DNA of 64,000 bases from Ashinkailepas kermadecensis (lineage: Eukaryota; Arthropoda; Thecostraca; Neolepadidae), in assembly GCA_034440615.1 (NCBI GenBank), contig JAOTOM010005181.1, positions 393,501-457,500 of the forward strand. Reading direction: 5' to 3'. How positions within the stretch are numbered: position 1 is the stretch's first letter; each line of letters starts with the position of its first letter. This document shows, piece after piece, positions 58,320 to 64,000 of this stretch. The notes beneath the pieces are model-generated. The model ran no database searches. It worked only from the letters and a program-made list of their open reading frames with translations, and was not told the DNA's origin. Position numbers and translations under genes: made by a program.

Positions 58320-59440
58320 AATCCATCCTTATTTTGGAGGGCTCTGGGGGCCTCCTTTTCGTCCTGGGGCCTCCTTTTAGTCCTGGGGGCCTCCTCCCAA
58401 TCTCTGTTCTACGTCTTGGGGGGCTTCCTTTGCGTTCGGGGCCTCCTTTTCCTCCTGGGGGCCTCCTTTTCGTCCTGGGGGCCACCTCACAATCTCTGTT
58501 ATACGTCTTAGGGGCATCCTTTTCGTCCTGGGGGCCTCCTTTTCGTTCTGGGGGCCTCCTTTTCATCCTGGGGACCTCATCCCAATCTCTGTTCTACGTC
58601 TTGGGGGCATCCTTTTCGTCCTTTGGTGCATCCTTTTCGTCCCGGGGTTGGTTGGTTGGTTGTTGGAGTTTGGGGGCGTATCGACTGCGTCTTTCGTCCT
58701 GGGGCCTCCTTTTCGTCCTGGGGGCTTCCTCCCAATCTCTGTTCTACGTCGTGGGGCCTCCTTTTCGTCCTTGGGTGCATCCTATTCGTTCTGGGGGCCT
58801 CCTTTTATTCCTGGGGCCTCCCAATCTCTGTTCTACGTCTTGGGGGCCTCATTTGCGTCCTGGGGCATCCTTTTCGTCCTGGGGGCCTTTCGTGGGGGCC
58901 ACCTCCCAATCTCTGTTCTACGTCTTAGGGGTCTCCTTTTCGTCCTGGGGGCCTCCTTTTCGTCATGGGGGCCACCTCCCAATCTGTTCTACGTCTTAGG
59001 GGCCTCCTTTTCATCCTGGGGGCCTCCTTTTCGTCCTGGGGGCCTCCTTTTCGTCCTAGGGACCTCATCCCAATCTCTGTTCTACGTCTTGGGGGCCTCC
59101 TTTTCGTACTTGGGTGTATCCTTTTCGTTCTGGGGGGTCTCCTTTTCGTCCTGGGGGCCTCCTTTTCGTCCTGGGGGCCCCTCCCAATCTCTGTTCTACG
59201 TCTTGGGGCCTCCTTTTCGTCCTGGGGCCTCCTTTTCGTCCCGGGGGGCCTCCTTTTCGTCCTGGGGGCCTCCTCCCAATCTCTGTTCTACGTCTTGGAA
59301 CCTCCTTTTCGTCATGGGGCCTCATTTTCGTCATGGGACCTCGTTTTCGTCCTGGGGGCCTCCTCCCAATCTCTGTTCTACGTCTCTTATAGAGACCTGA
59401 TTATATTTCCTGGGGGCCTCGTCAGTCTTGAGGCCTCATT
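58320..59440. repeat. GGGGGCCTCCTTTTCGTCCT minisatellite
   Basis: About 35-40 units of a 20-mer, broken every few units by CAATCTCTGTTCTACGTC, which makes a higher-order repeat of about 80-160 bp. Open frames in several phases are by-products. Confidence 0.95.
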
Positions 59441-59599
59441 GACAGCATGATCTTCTGTCCCGTCGGCCTCCTTGCTCACCTTTTTTGCTGTGCATTTGCG
59501 GATAGGGGCCTCTTCAAATTTCAGGGGGCGGCGCCCCCCCGTTTCACGGCAGGGGGGCGACTGCCCCCCCCTGCCCCCGGTGGCGACGCCCTTAGACAG

Positions 59600-60507
59600 A
59601 GCCTCCGGTGATGATTTTCTAGAAGACCACAAATGATGTGAAATGATAATCAATGCACCGGGTACCAATGTAGCGGTCCATCATATATGAATTTACCTTC
59701 TTTGTGTCTGAGAAGGCATCGATTGGGACGTCTGGAGCCAGGCATTGTGCCACGTGAATGCATTTTGAGTTATTTTTGACGGACACACAAAATGATACGT
59801 ACTACGTCGGGAAGTTTTCTACTCTACTTTTACTCCAGCCATTTACCTTTATTGGCCAACCGACCTACCGCTTTCATTCCACCCGGGGCTCGCACCGCCT
59901 TCCTAAACCTTCCTAATCCTTCCACGACACCTGCCCCATGGTCCATGAATCCTTTCATCATGTCGGCCACTGATGCACCGGCACGCCATGACCCATCTCC
60001 GCCCTGCGGCCCCCACTAATGGTCCAGCTTCGCAGTGGTACATGAAGCACATGTCTAAAGATCCATAACATGACCTTTGCTCGATAGTGCCATCGGTTTA
60101 AGTGGATAGGTTTGATGCCTATATCGGATCATTCAGTCACTTGAACTAAAAGCCGCGATAGAGCAGTGGAATGCACCAATTACGTGATGAACCTGTGACA
60201 TGAGCATGAGCATAGAGCGGACCCCAAGCATATCTTGGGGTGCGACACCCTCCTCCCCCCTTGCTCGCGCAATGAGCGCAGCGCTCCAGCACCCCATGCG
60301 TTCCGCCACCCCTGCCTACTATAATCATGCTTTTTAGGCTACGCTAATACATCAAAAGTTGGAAGTCTGAGTGCATCTCAAACTGGTGCTTACTTTCCGC
60401 CATCACAGATGCCGTAAGATGCATTGATAGCTGTTAAGCTGGCGTCAGTAAACTCTTACCAGAAGTATTTGACAGGAACCTTTCTCGCGTTTGCGACTCA
60501 TTCCGCC
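59600..60507. other. Gene-less stretch
   Basis: A C-rich patch (GCGACACCCTCCTCCCCC) at about 60241-60315 looks like another worn DNA-element end. No exon recognised. Confidence 0.4.
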
Positions 60508-60743
60508 CAGGGGCTCGTCTAAGATATTTTGAGTGTGGGGGCGCATGGGCGCTGTATGGCCAACGCAGTCGATACGCCCGTAAGCTCAAATAACCAACCA
60601 AGTGTGGGGGCGACCATTGGCTATTGCGGTGCGCATCGCCATCGCCCAGCTCACTCCGGCCCCCACAGCAATCATAAACCAATAGGAGGGTCCCGTGACT
60701 GCAGGGTCGTGACCTCGCAGTTAACATGCTAGACGAGCCCCTG
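60508..60743. mobile_element. hAT-like MITE, CAGGGGCTCGTCTA ends
   Basis: Perfect 14-bp inverted ends, CAGGGGCTCGTCTA and TAGACGAGCCCCTG. The 8-bp flanks ATTCCGCC and CTTCCAAC match at 5 of 8 positions. 236 bp, non-coding. Confidence 0.75.
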
Positions 60744-61149
60744 CTTCCAACATAATACTTGTACCGTGAGCAGATGCAATGCAAAATCGCAGAAACCAAT
60801 CAGCGGTCTGTCACAATATATCTGCTTTGTTCAAAGTAAATATTGCACCGCAGTACAATACAGCATTACGTGCAGGCCCACCGGCGGAGAAGAAGCTGAT
60901 CGGAGTCTGCTCTGCGGTATTGTTATTGTAGTATTGGTCTGTGGCTAAGTAGGCCCATCTCTATCCAGCTTCTCACCTAAATTTATAGAAAAAAACATGA
61001 TGCTATTCTAAAGCATGCAGCCACCCACTGATCTCCAATCTTCATGTACGTGCAGTTCACAGTTGCACCATCACCTAACTCGATCAGACCGCGGAGCTTC
61101 TCCCAGCACCAATGCATGCGACACAGCACCGACACAGCGTAACGGCTGG
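60744..61149. other. Gene-less stretch
   Basis: Nothing recognised; base composition rises in GC toward 61150. Confidence 0.4.
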
Positions 61150-62350
61150 GCTGTCTGTCAGACAGCACACGACACCCACCCCCGCTCACCTGCTGATCGG
61201 ACGGCGCGGCGCCGAGTGGGGGCGCGCCAGCCGCCAGCTGGTCTCAGCCCACCACCGCACGCCCAATCGATGAACTGAGCCGTCAGAGCGGCCGCGACAA
61301 GTGTCAGAGTCGCCTGGCGCGCTGCCGCGTAACGGAGCAGAGCCGACCTTACCGCCTACTGCGTCAGAGTCAGGTTTCCCGTCCGGAGATCGATAGGTGG
61401 CCGAGTGACGGAGGGTGCATGTGGGTCACATGCGGACGCATAAAAGTGCGTGAGGTGACGAGACGAAGTCGACGAAACGCCCCGCCCACTACAAATAGCC
61501 GACCGGGGTGGCTCCTGCGCGGTGACCGGGTCGCCAGGGGCGCCCCAGGCCGGCCGTCGGTGGTGACCGCTGGCGGCTGGCTGGTCCGGCCGTGACGGTG
61601 CCGGTGACGTGACGTGACAGTGTGGCATTGTCACCGTGGGGACGTGTTTGGCCGCCGTTTGACTCGGCTGGGTCATGGCGTGCGGCCTGCGCCACAAACA
61701 AGGGCGGGTTGTCGTGTGGCCGCCGACGCACACCAACACGTGGGCGTGGGAGGGGGCGGCGAGCCTGGGCTCTTCTCTTGGTGAGGTGGAATGGGGATGG
61801 ACTGGTAAGAAGTATTGACGCGACTTTGTCGTCTATTTCACTAAAGTTGGTGTACTGAAATAAAAAGTATCGAAAAATCCCCTGATATTATTCGCAAATG
61901 GTAACTGCGGCTAAGTCAGGGGAAATTCGAAGAGCATCTCCCCACTTTCCCACTGTCAATAATCAGCAACTTTGGTGCGGCTTATATTGATCTGATATGA
62001 ACCTGACCCCTTTCGAACGAGCCTCCGTCCATGTATCGCCAGGAGCGGCCGAGGTATGCTGTGCTGTGCCGTGCCGTGCCGTGCCGTGTCGTGACGTGAC
62101 GTGACGTGCCGTGACGTGTCGTGGCGATCGGCGCACTGGCCGCGCCTTTGCACCCTCCCTCGGGAGTCGTGCCGCAGCCGCTGCGCCGCCATTCGTCACG
62201 CACGCGCCGCCGACGGCGACCGGCCGGTATCCCATCCCAGAGGCAAATGGCACACTGGTGGTGGTGAGCCAGCAGTGGACAGAGTCGATGACGATTTTGC
62301 TCCTTCTGTGTTCCACATGCATGTTCATCTGCTGCATAGCGTCGCATTGA
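61150..62350. other. GC- and CpG-rich stretch, possible promoter or first exon
   Basis: High GC with many CpGs in a window that is otherwise mixed. It contains ACGCATAAAAGTGCG (TATA-like, about 61437), CGCCCCGCCCACTACAAATA (about 61480), and possible donors TTG|GTGAGG (about 61781) and GTG|GTGAGC (about 62264). The frame ending at the latter reads PPTATGRYPIPEANGTLVV, which could be an exon end, but I recognise no family. A CCGTG/ACGTG simple repeat lies at 62060-62120. No downstream exon is visible, so this remains a guess. Confidence 0.3.
62062..62118. repeat. GCCGT/GACGT pentamer tract
   Basis: Repeats of TGCCG/TGACG over about 57 bp. Confidence 0.85.
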
Positions 62351-62404
62351 AGACGTTAGCTGCTAGTGGGCGGCCTCCTGACGGCACGGTATTCAGAAAT
62401 CTGA

Positions 62405-62719
62405 CAGGGGCGGACACAGTATCGGCGGATCCAAGGCGGGCGCAACTGAGGGCGTGTGCCTGGTGCATGGAGAAGCGGTGCCCCTCCAGGACGCTCAAGT
62501 GCCAGGGGCGGAAGGACACCCCTTGACACCCCCTTCCCCCTTGAATTTTTCAACCGAAGGCACCCCTCCGGGTACAAAAGGCGCCCCTGCGTGGCGATCG
62601 AGCGACACGCCCATCCCCCTCCGCTTTGGAAAAAAATCATCAAGTTCAGTTCCTGGTAGAAATGGCGCTCGTCCCATCAAGTGCCCGCAGCCCTACCAAA
62701 ATTCCTTGATCTGCTCCTG
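62405..62719. mobile_element. hAT-like MITE, CAGGGGCGGA family
   Basis: Left end CAGGGGCGGACACAG; inverted right end CAGGAGCAGATCAAGGAATT. It shares the phrase AAGGCACCCCTCCGGGTAC with its relatives at 45269 and 15021. The flanking 8-mers do not match. Confidence 0.55.
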
Positions 62720-62973
62720 GGACATAGGGATAAAATTTCCCATGAGATGAAGGTCTTGCTTGTTTCCTTGCATGGGAATTGCCACATATTTTGAATAAGG
62801 GGCCGGGGGTGTTCTGTCGATTGTTCATGGAACGCCATAGACGTAATGCTAAATTTCACGAAACTGAGTGGGACTCGTCCCCTCCATGCCCGCCGTGACG
62901 GCGCCCATCCTGCTTTGCCTGCTGTGAGGACTGAAGAAATGCAAAAAAATAGAGAATATCCCAAGGAAGAATA

Positions 62974-63403
62974 ATGGACTGTTCACACCTAGCGTAATAT
63001 CGACGCACTGTCCGAATCGACGCAAAGCTAGCGGACAGTTAGCATGGGGCCCAATGAGTCTGCCGATTCTGCCATTGCGTCGGCCTTGCGTCACCTGTCT
63101 GCCGAGTCCTACAAAACGCTGGCGATTTTCGAGCGGACAAAGTTGGATTTTTTCAACTTTTTCCGCTCGGCGCACCAGCGGCCTTGACGCAAGGTCGACA
63201 GACTGCTCGGGATAATATGTGGTCGCCATATTTGCTCATCTTTGATTATATATTTGCTGCTATATTTCCTATATCTGCTATATTTGCTAATATGCGCTGG
63301 TCTGTCGACGTGTCGATATTACGCCCAGTGCGTCGGGATTACGCCTAGTGCGTCATTGCGCTGGCTTTTTGCGTCGAGATTACGCTAGGTGTGAACAGTC
63401 CAT
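62974..63403. mobile_element. 430-bp MITE, TA-flanked, ATGGACTGTTCACACC ends
   Basis: Inverted ends of over 30 bp: ATGGACTGTTCACACCTAGC then GTAAT.TCGACGCA, with one mismatch. Flanked by TA on both sides. The right side carries two more ATTACGCCCAGTGCGTC-like subterminal repeats. Non-coding; the superfamily could be mariner-like or another TA-targeting group. Confidence 0.8.
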
Positions 63404-63405
63404 TA

Positions 63406-64000
63406 CCATCGATCGATGCACCATAAGTCTGATACTGGCACAGTGCCACAGTGCAATGTCACTGCCAATGCCAAATATGACACTGTGTAGATGTACCAGG
63501 CAGTCCCAGAATGTATCTGCTCGGAAATTATCTCTGTTGCTGCAAGAGCATCAACACATGTGACATGGAGAGGTTGCTCCAAACCATGGTACAGCTTTGC
63601 TTTTTGCCCGAATGAGTTATTGGGATGAGGGGAATAAACTTATCGGTATATACGATGGATGAATGGATAAATACGATGGATAAATAGGTACACCAAGTGA
63701 AATCACATACACTTTACTTCTACTGTAGTATCATGGTGATTTAGTACATTGGATATTGCATTCATATGCAGGGTCACTACTACTGCCTTCCCTCCAGTTT
63801 TCAGCAGACCTTTTGGTACAGTTTTCAGATGAATACGGGTGATTTGCTGACGTTTAGGGAGATGCAACTAACACCTGAAAGGTGTGGCACAAGACGTTCG
63901 CAAATCTCACATTTTTTTCCTCACGTATATAAATGACGCACAATAGCCACAACACAGTCAATGATACCGTAGCGTTGCGCCAGCCGTGCCCTTATGATGT
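63406..64000. other. Gene-less end of window
   Basis: Short TACGATGGATGAATGGATAA echoes near 63650; no exon recognised. Confidence 0.4.

Larger units (their letters stand above)
55081..59594. mobile_element. Composite DNA element, GGCGTCGCCAC termini
   Basis: Left end CACTGGCGTCGCCACGAAAT at 55081. Right end GGTGGCGACGCCCTTAG, inverted CTAAGGGCGTCGCCACC. The ends share GGCGTCGCCAC in inverse orientation. Between them are a foldback element (56080-58310) and a 20-bp minisatellite (58320-59440), so this is either one large element or two nested ones. No transposase seen. Confidence 0.45.

Noticed and set aside
62111..62350. Immunoglobulin-like exon (GRYPIPEANGTLVV)
   Set aside because: Too short, no conserved cysteine or tryptophan pattern, and part of the frame is a simple repeat.

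Overview
The window looks like nuclear DNA of an animal, probably an invertebrate. It has spliced transposon genes, tRNA-headed SINEs, a CR1-group LINE, hAT and CACTA-like DNA transposons, foldback elements and abundant micro- and minisatellites. No bacterial operon, rRNA gene, CRISPR array or convincing single-copy host gene is visible. I cannot name the species.

Layout. 1-9 kb is mostly plain sequence with a 40-bp satellite (1.1-1.6 kb), a 79-bp satellite (3.2-3.9 kb) and a SINE (8.45-8.6 kb). 10-13.6 kb holds relics of GGGG/CCCC-rich DNA transposons. 14.2-39.5 kb is a nested stack. The outermost layer (copy A) belongs to a DNA transposon family with long terminal inverted repeats and a DDE-like ORF that I cannot assign; here I call it the DFAEN family. 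A 12.9-kb CACTA/EnSpm-like transposon (14253-27161) sits in its left arm. A CR1 LINE (about 29.78-38.79 kb) sits in its right arm. The LINE is itself broken by a 3.07-kb hAT-like element with an 8-bp target duplication and by a satellite block flanked by near-identical 163-bp direct repeats. A truncated copy C follows, and the most complete copy B lies at 40299-43700.

44-55 kb contains a degraded LINE reverse transcriptase, MITEs, a SINE with a clean 14-bp target duplication, and a run of tandem arrays: (ACCGG)n, 14/15-mers, TAACTG/TAACCG hexamers, a 37-mer, CGAACA/CCAACA hexamers and a 62-mer. 55-59.6 kb is a composite with a foldback element (two ~670-bp inverted arms) and a 20-bp minisatellite. 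59.6-64 kb contains MITEs and a GC-rich, CpG-rich stretch (61.1-62.3 kb) that could be a promoter or first exon.

How the parts relate. The CACTA-like element carries two genes: a zinc-finger DDE transposase and a separately spliced second protein. Its exon junction phases agree. Relics inside its introns show that it is old. Copies A and B of the DFAEN family share a stop codon directly after DFA(E/D)NY, so their common source was probably already disabled and was moved in trans. The simplest insertion order is: DFAEN copy A, then the CACTA-like element and CR1 independently, then hAT and the satellite block inside CR1. The long open frames within the arrays are by-products of simple repeats and not genes.
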